Of a stretch of 56,275 bases of DNA, positions 26,022 through 34,630 are shown in pieces; within the stretch, counting starts at the first letter, position 1, and the number at the start of each line of letters is the position of its first letter. The notes beneath the pieces are model-generated. The model did not search any database and had not been told where the DNA came from. It worked only from the letters and a program-made list of their open reading frames with translations. Source of the DNA: JAUUZQ01 sp964538375. Its GTDB lineage: Bacteria; Bacteroidota; Bacteroidia; Bacteroidales; GCA-2748055. Both the position numbers and the translations under genes were made by a program. The DNA lies in contig CAZIFQ010000021.1 in the NCBI GenBank assembly GCA_964538375.1, forward strand, positions 1 to 56,275, given 5' to 3'.

Positions 26022-26183
26022 CTATTCTACAACTTCAAATTCGCTTTTTGTAACTCCGCAAACCGGACAACTCCAGTTGTCCGGAATATCTTCAAATGCA
26101 GTTCCCGGAGCAATCCCTGAATCTGGATCACCTTCAACCGGATCATATACGTATCCGCAAACTTTACATTGGTATTTTTTCAT
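26022..26183 (-). CDS. Rubredoxin
   Basis: A 53-residue protein found by reading the minus strand directly. It begins MKKYQCKVCGYVYDP, has Trp38 before SCPVCG, and ends in FEVVE. The four iron-binding cysteines are Cys6, Cys9, Cys39 and Cys42 in two CxxCG knuckles, and the aromatic residues of the family core (Tyr4, Tyr11, Tyr13, Trp38) are present. It is a one-electron carrier in the cytoplasm of anaerobes and often serves oxygen or peroxide reductases. No such partner is adjacent. Its end abuts pepD on the other strand. Confidence 0.96.
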   Translation of the reverse strand: MKKYQCKVCGYVYDPVEGDPDSGIAPGTAFEDIPDNWSCPVCGVTKSEFEVVE

Positions 26184-26221
26184 TGTCGGCATTTTTTAAT
26201 TAAAATCCTAAACGTAGGGAC

Positions 26222-26272
26222 GTAATTTATTGTGTCCTGTAATTTATTGTGTCTTGTAATCTATTGCATGTA
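26222..26272. repeat. 17-bp tandem repeat, three units
   Basis: GTAATTTATTGTGTCCT, then the same with a final TT, then a more diverged GTAATCTATTGCATGTA. It lies between the rubredoxin gene and the membrane-protein gene upstream of it on the minus strand. Confidence 0.75.
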
Positions 26273-26290
26273 AAATAGGGATTTTCCCTC

Positions 26291-27142
26291 TCACTTTCTC
26301 ACCTTCTCACCAAATATTCCCAACATCACCACCATCCCTGTTACAACCTCACCACTCTCATAGTTAAATTCAGATCCGGCAGCACTGTGTGGAATCATGA
26401 AGATGACAAACAGCACGACCGCGGCTAAAATAACCAACCACCTGCACACTTCTTTGCGATTAAAGGCAAGCGCCAGGATCCAGAATATGACAGATACCAT
26501 CATCTTGGTATCCGTTAAGTCTCCGCCGAATGGCCAGCCGGTCCAGAATTCACCAAAAGCATATTTCTGCATGATCGGGCCGAATATCAGACCTGCAACT
26601 ACTAACAAAACAAGTGTAATGATGCTATGCTTTTTATATGAAGGGATTTTCCATACTGCCAGGATTCCTGTTGCATTTGACCAGAGCATAGCCAGGAAGA
26701 TCAACAATACATGGGGAATCATTACCCAGGCAGGAACGCTGCCTCGGTATCGGATAACAGTATTCTCTTCTTGCTTAAAAACAATGGATTGATCTTCATT
26801 GAATAACTCCAAAGAATATTCTAATTTTCCTGCATTGGGCTGAGATGGAAGCAAGACCTTCAGTGTATCGTTACTTCTATGCAACTGAAGCGTATCCCAT
26901 AACTCATTGGTGGGATATCTTCTATATATCACTCTGCCGGAGATATCCTCAGGCATCTTAAGTTTAATACTAAAATCTGCCACTCCCTGGTTTGTTCTGG
27001 GTAGTTTAAGCTTAATGATGCTGTCGCAGTGTATAAACTCATATTTTACCGGCTGAGTCGGTCCGGATATTCTTTGATAGTATCCAGCTGCTATGGTTAT
27101 GAATACAGCAATAACCCAAATCAGTGTCTTTTTTAACTTCAT
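26291..27142 (-). CDS. Membrane protein with periplasmic domain, unknown function
   Basis: 283 residues. It has an N-terminal membrane anchor (6-22, LIWVIAVFITIAAGY), then a beta-rich periplasmic part (about 30-130). Four further hydrophobic helices lie at about 138-158, 170-192, 211-230 and 233-255, and a fifth near the C-terminus is interrupted by a GSEFNYESGEV loop. A conserved-looking stretch GEFWTGWPFGGDLTDTK sits between helices. I do not recognise a named family. It begins 13 bp after the M28 peptidase gene on the same strand, so the two are likely translated from one message. Confidence 0.65.
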   Translation of the reverse strand: MKLKKTLIWVIAVFITIAAGYYQRISGPTQPVKYEFIHCDSIIKLKLPRTNQGVADFSIKLKMPEDISGRVIYRRYPTNELWDTLQLHRSNDTLKVLLPSQPNAGKLEYSLELFNEDQSIVFKQEENTVIRYRGSVPAWVMIPHVLLIFLAMLWSNATGILAVWKIPSYKKHSIITLVLLVVAGLIFGPIMQKYAFGEFWTGWPFGGDLTDTKMMVSVIFWILALAFNRKEVCRWLVILAAVVLFVIFMIPHSAAGSEFNYESGEVVTGMVVMLGIFGEKVRK

Positions 27143-27155
27143 GGTTTTTTCTTAA

Positions 27156-28913
27156 TCAAAGTTGAATGAGAAGCTCTATCTCCTCCTTGTCTCTCTCTAC
27201 CTTCACGATTACTGATTGTCCGGCTTTGAGTTGCCCCAGGCGCTCCATATAATCATAAATATTACCCACTCTTTTTTCATCCACTTGCTTGATGATATCA
27301 CCACCTTGCATCCCTGCAGCAGCAGCAGGTTTTCCTTCGGTGACAAAGGTGACAGGCATGCCTTCATTCCCGTCGTAGGTCATGTCAGGCATTAATCCAA
27401 ATGTAATGCCACCCCTCCTGCCTCTAGAGCTGGATCCGGTTTTTGGGCCAGCTTCTGTGAATTCAATTTTCTCAGGCATGTTGGCAAGCTCCAAAGCAAT
27501 ATCAGATACAAAATATAATAGTTCTTGCATACCTTCAAAATTGATCTTTGAAATATCATCAGCTGGCGTGTGATAGTCTGTGTGTGCTCCGGTAGAAATG
27601 AACAGTACCGGAATATCTTTCGCATAAAATGAAGAATGGTCAGAAGGACCATATCCTGCTTCAGAATATTTTAAGCTGAAGTTATAGGCAAGGTTAATGG
27701 TATCAATCAATGCTCGGAATAGGGGAGAAGTGCCAATGCCTCCAATCTGTAATTGGCGATTCTCATTTAATCTTCCTATCATATCCATGTTAATCATAGT
27801 TTGCACCTTTTCCAGATCTATGGTTGGATTCTCGGCAAAATACTTCGATCCGATCAATCCCATTTCTTCACAGCCAAAAGTCAGGAAGGAGAAACTTCTG
27901 GCGGGTGCTTTTGAACCAATATATTCTGCAAGTTCCAGAACACCTGCAACGCCTGATGCATTATCATCAGCTCCATAATGAATTGCCACTGTATCTGGTT
28001 GTCTTGATGAAGTTCCCTCTCCTCCCCATCCAAGGTGATCGTGATGGGCTCCGATAACCACTATCTCATCTGCCATGGAATCAACACTTCCAATTACCAT
28101 GGCTGTTGAATTAAAACTTGGTGTTGTCGTGGTAGTAATTGCCGTATGGGCTGTAAATTCAATAGCCACGGGAAATACTTCAGGAATTTCCTTTGTCTCA
28201 GGACTAGCATCCAGCATAGGGAATTCTTCTGCTTTGAGCATTTCAAGAGCCAGTTTCCTACTTATCATAATGGCCGGAATCGGGACCTCAAGCCGCTTTA
28301 TGTCAGACTGCTTCGGGCAGTCTATGCCCTCCTCACCCTTGCTTATAAATACGATTCCTGCAGCACCATGATCAGCTGCTCTAAGCGCTAAAGATCTAAG
28401 ATTTATATAAGCATCCTGACCCGATTGCATGGGATCTTCTGAACTGTATTCTGAAAAAATCATCAACCATTTATCCTTAATCTGCTCTTCAATTTCTTGC
28501 TTCATATCAAAAAAATCTTTCAAGCTACCGGCAAATACAATTGCTGCGGAAAGTGTATCATTTGCACTAAATCCCATCGGCATAAAAGAGGATTTCTTAT
28601 TATACTTGATTGTAACATCCGCATAAGAGATGCTATTGGTCTCATCAAATTCAATCCCCTTGGCGATATCAAAATATTGTATGCCCTTTTCAGCTTGCAG
28701 TATAGCTCCTGCATTTTTCATTTCCCCAGACAAATACTTTGCAAGTATTACATCTTCAGGTGTACCCGGATACCTTCCCTCGAGATTATCAGTTGCGATG
28801 TATTCTAAAATTGATTGCAATTCCGGGAGAGTAATTTCCTCTTCAACTTTTGGCTGACATCCCGCGCCAATGAGAATTATTGTGAGTAAGAGCACAAAAA
28901 TATTTTTATTCAT
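27156..28913 (-). CDS. M28-family zinc aminopeptidase with PA and PDZ domains, lipoprotein
   Basis: 585 residues. The lipobox is IGAGC (Cys19). A PA-type insert occupies about 110-270. The M28 catalytic core carries His290 (GAHHDH), bridging Asp316 (GADDNAS), Glu349/Glu350 (GCEEMG), Asp377 (NMDMIG) and His448 (HTDYHTP). A PDZ domain covers about 500-585 (PDMTYDGNEGMPVTFVTEG, AAAAGMQGGDIIKQVDEKRV). It removes N-terminal amino acids from peptides at the cell envelope, and the PDZ domain probably helps hold peptide tails or partners. It is first gene of a pair with the membrane protein. Confidence 0.94.
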   Translation of the reverse strand: MNKNIFVLLLTIILIGAGCQPKVEEEITLPELQSILEYIATDNLEGRYPGTPEDVILAKYLSGEMKNAGAILQAEKGIQYFDIAKGIEFDETNSISYADVTIKYNKKSSFMPMGFSANDTLSAAIVFAGSLKDFFDMKQEIEEQIKDKWLMIFSEYSSEDPMQSGQDAYINLRSLALRAADHGAAGIVFISKGEEGIDCPKQSDIKRLEVPIPAIMISRKLALEMLKAEEFPMLDASPETKEIPEVFPVAIEFTAHTAITTTTTPSFNSTAMVIGSVDSMADEIVVIGAHHDHLGWGGEGTSSRQPDTVAIHYGADDNASGVAGVLELAEYIGSKAPARSFSFLTFGCEEMGLIGSKYFAENPTIDLEKVQTMINMDMIGRLNENRQLQIGGIGTSPLFRALIDTINLAYNFSLKYSEAGYGPSDHSSFYAKDIPVLFISTGAHTDYHTPADDISKINFEGMQELLYFVSDIALELANMPEKIEFTEAGPKTGSSSRGRRGGITFGLMPDMTYDGNEGMPVTFVTEGKPAAAAGMQGGDIIKQVDEKRVGNIYDYMERLGQLKAGQSVIVKVERDKEEIELLIQL

Positions 28914-28949
28914 TTTTCCAGATTCTAAAAGCGTTTAACATAAGGAATA

Positions 28950-28957
28950 CAAAAATA
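28950..28957 (-). promoter_or_regulatory. Candidate minus-strand -7 element (TATTTTTG) for the M28 peptidase
   Basis: TAnnTTTG match on the minus strand 36 bp before the start codon, in the divergent region with the TetR gene. Confidence 0.4.
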
Positions 28958-28994
28958 GCCAAAAAAAACTCATATAAAACTTGCTTAGTATATA

Positions 28995-29013
28995 TGTAAA
29001 ATATATTTTTACA
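28995..29013. promoter_or_regulatory. Perfect palindrome upstream of the TetR gene
   Basis: TGTAAAA and TTTTACA flank TATAT, a 19-bp site with 7-bp arms lying 52 bp before the TetR start codon. Candidate operator. Confidence 0.45.
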
Positions 29014-29018
29014 GAAGT

Positions 29019-29038
29019 GTTTGACATTATTGTCAGAC
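29019..29038. promoter_or_regulatory. Candidate TetR operator
   Basis: GTTTGACA and TGTCAGAC around TTAT form an inverted repeat with one mismatch per arm, 27 bp before the TetR start codon. TetR proteins commonly bind such 16-20 bp palindromes at their own promoter. Confidence 0.5.
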
Positions 29039-29064
29039 GATATTGTAAAACTCTGTTGTCAATT

Positions 29065-29670
29065 ATGGAATTAAATACACACACAGAAATCAAAATCCTG
29101 GAGGCGGCTGAAAAAGTTTTCTACAGGAAGGGTAAAGCTGGTGCATCCATGCAGGATATAGCCGATGAAGCTAGCATTACCAGGACATCCCTGAACTATT
29201 ATTTCAGGAGCAAAGACATCTTGTTTGAATCTGTATTCAGGAAGGCCATGGGGAAATTTGTACCCTCAATTGCTGGCATGATGAATGAAGATCTTTCTTT
29301 TGAGGAATATCTTCCAAGTATGGTCAATACAATCATTGACACTATGATTGAGAACCCGCAAATTCCAATTTTTGTATTGCAGGAACTGTCATCAAATCCT
29401 TCCAGGATGCCTGAAGTGATGATGGATCTTGGCATAAAGCCAGAGACAACATTAAAGAAATTTGAGGAGGATCCAAAGTATAAAAATTTAGCTATTGATC
29501 CTCGCCAGATCATAATTAATATCATTAGTCTATGCATATTCCCATTTGCTGCGCGCCCGGTAGTTCAGACAATCTTTTATAACAATAATAAAGAAGAATA
29601 TATTGCCGCTATGCAGCAGAGAAAAATAATCATTCCGATGATGATTGAGAAACTATTAAATATTTCATAA
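29065..29670 (+). CDS. TetR-family transcriptional regulator
   Basis: 201 residues from the ATG at MELNTHTEIKILEAAEKVFY. The frame continues 28 codons upstream through the operator region, which is not credible as protein. The helix-turn-helix is at about 25-50 (GASMQDIADEASITRTSLNYYF, then RSKDILFE). The C-terminal ligand domain is variable and carries no diagnostic motif. It lies 2 bp ahead of the TolC gene and heads the exporter operon, so it most likely represses that operon and its own gene until a toxic compound binds. Confidence 0.93.
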   Translation: MELNTHTEIKILEAAEKVFYRKGKAGASMQDIADEASITRTSLNYYFRSKDILFESVFRKAMGKFVPSIAGMMNEDLSFEEYLPSMVNTIIDTMIENPQIPIFVLQELSSNPSRMPEVMMDLGIKPETTLKKFEEDPKYKNLAIDPRQIIINIISLCIFPFAARPVVQTIFYNNNKEEYIAAMQQRKIIIPMMIEKLLNIS

Positions 29671-29672
29671 CC

Positions 29673-30938
29673 ATGAGATTAAAACTTACACTATTACTAT
29701 TGCTAATTCCATTGTTTCTTAGCGCGCAGGATACCTTGACATTAACTACTTGCCTTGAGGAAGTCGTAGAAAACTCCCCACGTTTAAGGGATAAAAACTT
29801 AATCGATGAGCAGGGGCAATTGACCATGGATAACATCCGTACCAACTGGTATCCTCAATTGATGTTAAATGGGAAAGCCAGCTACCAATCAGATGTGGTA
29901 AGCATTGAGATGAGTGATCCCTCGTTGCCATTTAGCTTTCCTGATATGCCTCATGAGCAATTTGGCTTGAACCTCGATGTGCAGCAGACTATTTATGATG
30001 GAGGTATGTCGAAGCAGAAAAGGCAATATGAACAAGCAATAACTGCATCTGAGATTCAGCGCGTTGACGTTGATATTTATGGCTTGAAAGAGCAGGTAAC
30101 CGGCATTTATTTTTCCGTCCTGGTGCTGCAGGAAAACAGGGGCAACCTTGAGATTGCCATGAAGAATTTAAAAGCCCGCGAAGAGATGCTTGCCTCTGCA
30201 GTTGCTAATGGTATCGCCATGGAATCGGATTTGAACGTATTGAAAGTTGAAGTGCTAAAGATTTTACAATCGTTTTCGGAACTGGATGCTGCCAAACAAG
30301 GAGCAATTAAAATGTTATCAATTTTTATGGGGAGAGATTTAACCAGGCATACAATACTGGAACAACCCTATATGGAACTTGCTCCCGGAGATGATATTAA
30401 AAGGCCTGAATTAGAGTTGTTTAATCTACAATCTGCAACCCTGGAAGCTGGGAAGGAACTGGCTTCTTCCAAAAGGTTGCCACTGGTGTATGCATACGGA
30501 CAGGCAGGTGTGGGTATGCCGGGATACAATATGTTGAATGATGAGGTGGATTCATATTATATGGTGGGAGCAGGTTTGAAATGGAATATCTGGGATTGGA
30601 ATAAAACGAAGAGGGAAAAACAAATTCTGGAAAAGAGGAAACTGATGATTGAGAACTCAAAAGAAACTTTTTCTATGAATATCCAGGCGGGAATGGATAG
30701 GGAGTATGAAAATATGGAGCATTTCTCCAATGTGCTAAAGCTTGATGATAAGATGCTGGAGATGAGAATGGATATAACCAAAAATGCAGCATCGAAGCTG
30801 GATAATGGAACCATATCAGCGACAGATTATGTACTGGAGTTAAATGAAGAAAGCCTGACTCGCATCAAAAGATCTACACATAAGCTTCAGTTAATGAAGG
30901 CAATAGCGAATTACAACTTATTAAAAGGAACATTATAA
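29673..30938 (+). CDS. TolC-family outer-membrane efflux protein
   Basis: 421 residues with a signal peptide ending at FLSAQ. It has the duplicated architecture of the family: long amphipathic helices (for example residues 130-200 and 305-400) separated by strand pairs, ending in a coiled-coil-rich tail. NLDVQQTIYDGG is the usual strand-turn motif (xxxQxIYDGG), and WNIWDWNKTKREKQILEKR is its counterpart in the second half. As a trimer it forms the outer-membrane duct through which the ABC transporter encoded downstream expels its substrate. It overlaps the adaptor gene by 1 bp. Confidence 0.92.
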   Translation: MRLKLTLLLLLIPLFLSAQDTLTLTTCLEEVVENSPRLRDKNLIDEQGQLTMDNIRTNWYPQLMLNGKASYQSDVVSIEMSDPSLPFSFPDMPHEQFGLNLDVQQTIYDGGMSKQKRQYEQAITASEIQRVDVDIYGLKEQVTGIYFSVLVLQENRGNLEIAMKNLKAREEMLASAVANGIAMESDLNVLKVEVLKILQSFSELDAAKQGAIKMLSIFMGRDLTRHTILEQPYMELAPGDDIKRPELELFNLQSATLEAGKELASSKRLPLVYAYGQAGVGMPGYNMLNDEVDSYYMVGAGLKWNIWDWNKTKREKQILEKRKLMIENSKETFSMNIQAGMDREYENMEHFSNVLKLDDKMLEMRMDITKNAASKLDNGTISATDYVLELNEESLTRIKRSTHKLQLMKAIANYNLLKGTL

Positions 30939-31828
30939 TGACAAATACTATGAAACGATTAACATTTCCATTTATGCTTTGCGTCATGTTGGTATCCTCT
31001 TGCAACAACGACCAGGATCAATCAGATGCCTTTGGGAACTTCGAAGCCGTTGATGTGATGGTTGCAGCTGAAGCCCAGGGAAAACTTATTGCATTTACTC
31101 CGATGGAAGGACAAGAAATTAACGAAGGAGAGATTGTGGGCGTAATTGATACCACGCAACTATTTTTAAAGAAGCAACAACTCCTGGCTGCTATTACAAC
31201 CTTACAGACTAAAGTAAAAACACTGGATGCACAGGTTAAGGCAAACGTAGTGCAAATGGAAAACCTTGAAAGAGAATATAATCGTCTTTTAAATTTACTG
31301 GAAGACGGAGCTGCAACATCAAAGCAAAAGGATGATATGGACGGGAATATCAAGGTTTTAAAAGCTCAGATCGCTGCCCTCGAAACACAAAAAGCAACAA
31401 TTTCGGCTGAGAGAAATACTCTTAAAATTCAGATAGCCCAGGTGAATGATCAAATAAAAAGATCTCAGGTAAAAAATCCTATTTCCGGTGTTGTACTGCA
31501 GAAATACAAGGAGCAGGGAGAAATTGTAGGGGCGGGACAAAATCTTTACAAAATTGCCGACCTGGATAAACTGATATTACGCGTCTACGTCAGTGGAGAT
31601 CAACTTAGCACAGTGAAGATTGGTGAAGAAGTGACTGTGAGGATAGACGGGACTGAAGGAATTGAGGAATTGCCTGGTTTAGTTACATGGGTCTCTTCAC
31701 AGGCCGAGTTTACACCAAAGATCATTCAGACGAAAGAGGAGAGGATCAACCTGGTATACGCTGTTAAGGTAGTGGTTGAAAATGATGGCATGCTTAAGAT
31801 TGGAATGCCGGGTGAAATCAAATTATAG
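30938..31828 (+). CDS. HlyD/MacA-type periplasmic adaptor, lipoprotein
   Basis: 296 residues with a lipobox-like VSSC (Cys22). A barrel-sandwich half-motif (VMVAAEAQGKLIAFTPMEGQ) precedes a long alpha-hairpin at about 70-170 with heptad character, then the second half (SQVKNPISGVVLQKYKEQGE, ending at about 200) and a beta-barrel domain to the end. It bridges the inner-membrane transporter and the TolC duct. The start codon overlaps the stop of the TolC gene. An alternative ATG 12 bp downstream would give a slightly shorter signal. Confidence 0.92.
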   Translation: MTNTMKRLTFPFMLCVMLVSSCNNDQDQSDAFGNFEAVDVMVAAEAQGKLIAFTPMEGQEINEGEIVGVIDTTQLFLKKQQLLAAITTLQTKVKTLDAQVKANVVQMENLEREYNRLLNLLEDGAATSKQKDDMDGNIKVLKAQIAALETQKATISAERNTLKIQIAQVNDQIKRSQVKNPISGVVLQKYKEQGEIVGAGQNLYKIADLDKLILRVYVSGDQLSTVKIGEEVTVRIDGTEGIEELPGLVTWVSSQAEFTPKIIQTKEERINLVYAVKVVVENDGMLKIGMPGEIKL

Positions 31829-31830
31829 CA

Positions 31831-32778
31831 ATGGCATTTGAATTAGAAAACATATCAAAATCGTATGGGGATATTCAAGCCCTGAAAAACATAAATCTAA
31901 GCGTAAAGGATGGTGAGATTTTTGGTATCCTGGGACCTGATGGAGCCGGTAAATCAACCATGTTTAGAATCCTGGTTACCCTCCTCCTGGCTGATAAAGG
32001 AAGAGCTTCAGTGAAAGGACTGGATGTCAGGAAGGATTTTAAGGAGATACGAAAGATAATTGGATATATGCCTGGCAGGTTTTCCTTGTACCAGGATTTG
32101 ACTGTCAGGGAGAACCTCGAATTTTATGCCACCGTATTTGGTACTACTATTGAAGAAAACTACGACCTGGTAAAAGATATTTACGCTCATATAGAACCCT
32201 TTGAAAGCCGCAAAGCAGGAAAACTATCGGGAGGCATGAAGCAAAAGCTGGCTCTTTCTTGTGCATTGATACACAAGCCGGAAGTGCTAATACTTGATGA
32301 GCCAACCACAGGTGTGGATGCGGTATCCAGGAAAGAATTTTGGGATATGTTAAAAAAGATTCAAACCCAGGGAATAACCATACTGGTTTCCACACCCTAT
32401 ATGGACGAAGCTGAATTGTGCGACAGGGTTGGACTAATGCAGAAGGGACGATTATTGACTGTAAGTGATCCTCATGCACTTACCATGGAGAAAGGCGTGA
32501 CGCTATATCGCTTCAGTTGTGATAGTCAGATTTACTCTTACCTCAATAAAATCAGAAGCATTGATGACCATATATCAGCATGGCTTTTTGGAGATGAAAT
32601 TCATGTTTTGTTAGATGAGCCATCAGTAAAAAAGAAACTTAATGATACTATCAGTTCATGGTCCGTCCCGGGACTGGAATGGGGAGAGTTGACACCCGGT
32701 GTGGAGGATTATTTCATGCACCTGATGTCTCAGGATTCGGCAAATGATGATTTTTTAACTAATGGAGAAGAAAAATAA
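31831..32778 (+). CDS. ABC exporter ATPase 1
   Basis: 315 residues. Walker A GPDGAGKST (35-43), with Asp where Asn is common. Q-loop near YMPGRFSLYQDLT, signature LSGGMKQ (132-138), Walker B VLILDEP (152-158), and the H-loop position near STPYMDEAE, where the usual His is Pro-Tyr (TPY instead of TH), an oddity. The C-terminal extension of about 90 residues is typical of drug-efflux ATPases of the CcmA/YbhF type. It energises the two ABC-2 permeases encoded downstream, probably as a heterodimer with the next ATPase. Confidence 0.92.
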   Translation: MAFELENISKSYGDIQALKNINLSVKDGEIFGILGPDGAGKSTMFRILVTLLLADKGRASVKGLDVRKDFKEIRKIIGYMPGRFSLYQDLTVRENLEFYATVFGTTIEENYDLVKDIYAHIEPFESRKAGKLSGGMKQKLALSCALIHKPEVLILDEPTTGVDAVSRKEFWDMLKKIQTQGITILVSTPYMDEAELCDRVGLMQKGRLLTVSDPHALTMEKGVTLYRFSCDSQIYSYLNKIRSIDDHISAWLFGDEIHVLLDEPSVKKKLNDTISSWSVPGLEWGELTPGVEDYFMHLMSQDSANDDFLTNGEEK

Positions 32779-32781
32779 GAG

Positions 32782-33522
32782 ATGCACATCATTGAAGTAA
32801 AAGATCTGGTAAAAAAGTTTGGCTCATTTGTGGCCAACGACCATCTTAATTTTCATGTGGAAAAGGGAGAGATTTTCGGCTTCTTAGGTGCTAATGGAGC
32901 AGGGAAGACCACTACAATCAGGATTCTGTGCGGATTATCGTATCCAACGGCTGGTGAGTTGAGTGTGGCTGGATTTGATGTGTACAAAGAGAGAGAAAAG
33001 ATCAAAAAAAATATTGGGTACATGTCTCAGAAATTCTCTCTTTACCAGGATCTTACTGTATCAGAGAACATAAGGTTATATGCCGGGATATACGGTATGA
33101 AAAAAAAGGAGATTCTTGTAAGAGAGGAGGAGCTGCTCCATCGCCTTGGTATGAAAAATATCAGTGCGCGATATATCAAAGATATACCCTTGGGATGGAA
33201 ACAAAAACTAGCTTTCTCTGTAGCCATCTTTCATCAACCGAAAGTTGTTTTCCTTGATGAGCCAACAGGAGGAGTTGATCCCATTACGCGTCGTCAGTTC
33301 TGGGAACTAATACATGAAGCTACCATAGAGGGAATTACGGTTTTTGTAACAACCCACTACATGGATGAAGCTGAATATTGCGATCGCGTTTCTATCATGG
33401 TGGATGGACGCATTGAGGCATTGGATTCTCCACGTGCCTTGCGAGAGAAATATGAATCCAAAAATATGAATGAAGTTTTTCTGCAGCTGGCCAGGAAATC
33501 TCAAAATGGCAAAGCACTATGA
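32782..33522 (+). CDS. ABC exporter ATPase 2
   Basis: 246 residues. Walker A GANGAGKTT (36-44), Q-loop near YMSQKFSLYQDLT, Walker B VVFLDEP and the H-loop His in VTTHYMDEAEYC. The signature is degenerate, IPLGWKQKL instead of LSGGQ, as in the second half of YbhF-type ATPases. ATPase 1 keeps LSGG but lacks the H-loop His, so each protein supplies what the other lacks. That suggests a heterodimer with one fully catalytic site. The 4-bp ATGA overlap with the first permease gene implies coupled translation. Confidence 0.93.
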   Translation: MHIIEVKDLVKKFGSFVANDHLNFHVEKGEIFGFLGANGAGKTTTIRILCGLSYPTAGELSVAGFDVYKEREKIKKNIGYMSQKFSLYQDLTVSENIRLYAGIYGMKKKEILVREEELLHRLGMKNISARYIKDIPLGWKQKLAFSVAIFHQPKVVFLDEPTGGVDPITRRQFWELIHEATIEGITVFVTTHYMDEAEYCDRVSIMVDGRIEALDSPRALREKYESKNMNEVFLQLARKSQNGKAL

Positions 33523-34625
33523 AAAGATTCCTGGGATTTGTCATAAAGGAGTTTCGGCACATATTCAGGGATACACGTACCCTGATCATTTTATTTGCTC
33601 TTCCCGTAGTAATGATTGTACTATTTGGGTATGTAGTGAGTAATGACATGAAGGATATCCGGATCGCAGTTCTTGATATGTCAAAAGATCCTACATCCAG
33701 GGAGATTACCAGACAGATCATCATTTCAGATTATTTTATCTATGCAGGTGATTTGAAAAGCGAAAAAGAAATTCCTCAAATGCTTGAAAGTGGAAAAGCA
33801 AAAGTAGTGCTTCTCTTCAATTCGGATTTTGAAACAAGGATACAGACCGAGGCCACTGCTTCTCTTCAATTAATTGCAGATGCTTCTGAAGCAAATTCAG
33901 CTCAACTTGCTGTGAACTATGCCCAGGGCATCATTAGTAATTATTTCCTATCTAAAAGGGAGGAGATTTCCTTGCCCTGGCAGATAAATGTAAAGTCGAG
34001 GATGATGTACAACGAAGAGTTATCAGGTGTTTATATGTTTATTCCGGGGCTGATGGCATTAATTCTTATGCTGATTTCTGCCTTGCTTACATCTGTCACT
34101 ATTGCAAGGGAGAAAGAGTTAGGAACCATGGAGCCACTTCTTGCTTCACCATTGAAAAGAGTTGAAATTATATTAGGAAAAGTTACGCCGTATATATTAC
34201 TCTCATTTGTGAATGCTGTTACAATAATTCTCCTGGGTGTTTTCGTTTTTCATGTTCCCTTGCTTGGAAGTATAACGCTGCTACTGGCAGAAAGTATGCT
34301 CTATATCTTATTGGCACTTTCATTAGGTGTTTTTATTTCAGCAACTTCATCAACACAGCAGGAGGCTATGATGAAGTCTCTCTTTATACTGATGCTGCCC
34401 ACAATATTGATATCCGGATTTATCTTTCCTATTGAAAATATGCCGCGCATATTACAATGGTTATCTGCTATTATGCCTGCCCGCTGGTTCATTGTCATTA
34501 TAAAAGATATTATGATTAAAGGCACCGGAATTGCATTTGTATGGAAAGAGACGCTGATCCTTCTTTTTATGACTATCTTCTTTATTGGTAATGCAATACG
34601 GAAATTTAAAACAAGATTGGAGTAA
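33519..34625 (+). CDS. ABC-2 type permease, first subunit
   Basis: 368 residues with the YbhS/YhhJ layout. An N-terminal membrane helix (about 21-41) is followed by a large periplasmic domain (45-170) and a cluster of five helices at 175-360. REKELGTMEPLLASPLKRVEI is the cytoplasmic coupling helix motif of the ABC-2 family. Together with the second permease it forms the membrane channel that hands substrate to the adaptor and TolC. The substrate is not evident. Related systems export drugs or lipophilic cations. Confidence 0.92.
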   Translation: MKRFLGFVIKEFRHIFRDTRTLIILFALPVVMIVLFGYVVSNDMKDIRIAVLDMSKDPTSREITRQIIISDYFIYAGDLKSEKEIPQMLESGKAKVVLLFNSDFETRIQTEATASLQLIADASEANSAQLAVNYAQGIISNYFLSKREEISLPWQINVKSRMMYNEELSGVYMFIPGLMALILMLISALLTSVTIAREKELGTMEPLLASPLKRVEIILGKVTPYILLSFVNAVTIILLGVFVFHVPLLGSITLLLAESMLYILLALSLGVFISATSSTQQEAMMKSLFILMLPTILISGFIFPIENMPRILQWLSAIMPARWFIVIIKDIMIKGTGIAFVWKETLILLFMTIFFIGNAIRKFKTRLE

Positions 34626-34630
34626 GGAAA

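Noticed and set aside
28981..29064. Longer TetR start
   Set aside because: The added codons cover the palindromic operator sites and do not look like protein.
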